DNA from: Bacillota bacterium | GTDB taxonomy: Bacteria; Bacillota; Desulfotomaculia; Desulfotomaculales; Desulfotomaculaceae | Length of the DNA stretch: 6,298 bases | Assembly (NCBI GenBank): GCA_023481335.1 | Contig: JAMCWI010000066.1 | Coordinates: 1 to 6,298 of the forward strand | Direction of reading: 5' to 3' | Part shown: in pieces, positions 6,286 through 6,298 of the stretch | How positions within the stretch are numbered: position 1 is the stretch's first letter | How the letters are laid out: each line of letters starts with the position of its first letter | The notes under the pieces: generated by a model | Seen by the model: the letters and a program-made list of their open reading frames with translations, nothing else | Database searches by the model: none | Told to the model about the DNA's origin: nothing | Translations under genes and position numbers: made by a program

Positions 6286-6298
6286 GTGAGTCTCAAAC
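6286..6298 (+). CDS. Second chaperonin start, partial (cut by window end)
   Basis: GTG 6286 begins an identical copy of the first four chaperonin codons (VSLK) with the same AAGGAGG site nine bases before it. Only 13 bases are present. If the repeat is a true tandem duplication of 241 bases, this is the start of the intact chaperonin gene; if the repeat is an artefact, this copy does not exist. Confidence 0.4.

Larger units (their letters stand above)
6197..6298 (+). repeat. Direct repeat, copy 2, running off the window end
   Basis: This is an exact copy of 5956-6057, entered from within the chaperonin coding sequence at TTCGGTGAT. The shared first bases CGGTGAT are also what an FGD motif in the chaperonin would read, so the join shows about 6-7 bases of microhomology. 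The copy brings a second AAGGAGG site (6270-6276) and a second GTG start (6286). Confidence 0.97.

Overview
The window reads as a chromosomal stretch of an endospore-forming, Gram-positive, anaerobic-type Firmicute, most likely of the Desulfotomaculum / Pelotomaculum / Carboxydothermus kind (Clostridia). The evidence is a sporulation gene (spoIIP) in the gene order known from Bacillus and Clostridia (spoIIP, a small membrane-protein gene, lepA, hemW, hrcA), strong GGAGG-type ribosome binding sites, moderate G+C, and above all an archaeal-like (group III) chaperonin start directly after hrcA. The taxon is inferred from gene content only.

Layout, all on the + strand: spoIIP (64-1272) encodes a membrane-anchored peptidoglycan hydrolase for forespore engulfment. 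A 127-residue single-pass membrane protein of unknown function (1321-1704) sits where Bacillus has yqxA. A good vegetative promoter (1756-1784) precedes lepA (1824-3629), the ribosomal elongation factor 4 GTPase. After a 113-base gap comes hemW (3743-4879), a radical-SAM heme chaperone, which carries a striking 34-base perfect-type hairpin inside its coding sequence (4241-4274). Immediately after the hemW stop lie a sigma-A-type promoter (4880-4908) and a textbook CIRCE operator (4919-4945), then hrcA (4980-6023), the heat-shock repressor that binds CIRCE. The chaperonin gene starts 21 bases after hrcA (GTG at 6045).

How it works together: the right part is an autoregulated heat-shock operon. 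HrcA binds CIRCE just downstream of its own promoter and so represses itself and whatever follows. Here the next gene is a chaperonin whose N-terminus resembles the archaeal thermosome more than GroEL. Group III bacterial chaperonins in hrcA-dnaK operons are known, so the system is not new, but it is the most notable biology here.

The oddest structural signal is at the right edge. The chaperonin reading frame breaks after 53 codons, where the sequence jumps back into a perfect copy of the end of hrcA plus the chaperonin start (5956-6057 repeated exactly as 6197-6298, period 241 bases), and the window ends inside that copy. This is either a true short tandem duplication, which would leave an intact chaperonin copy beyond the edge, or a chimeric read / contig-end artefact. 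No stretch longer than 300 bases lacks a gene. I saw no tRNA, rRNA, CRISPR array or insertion sequence.
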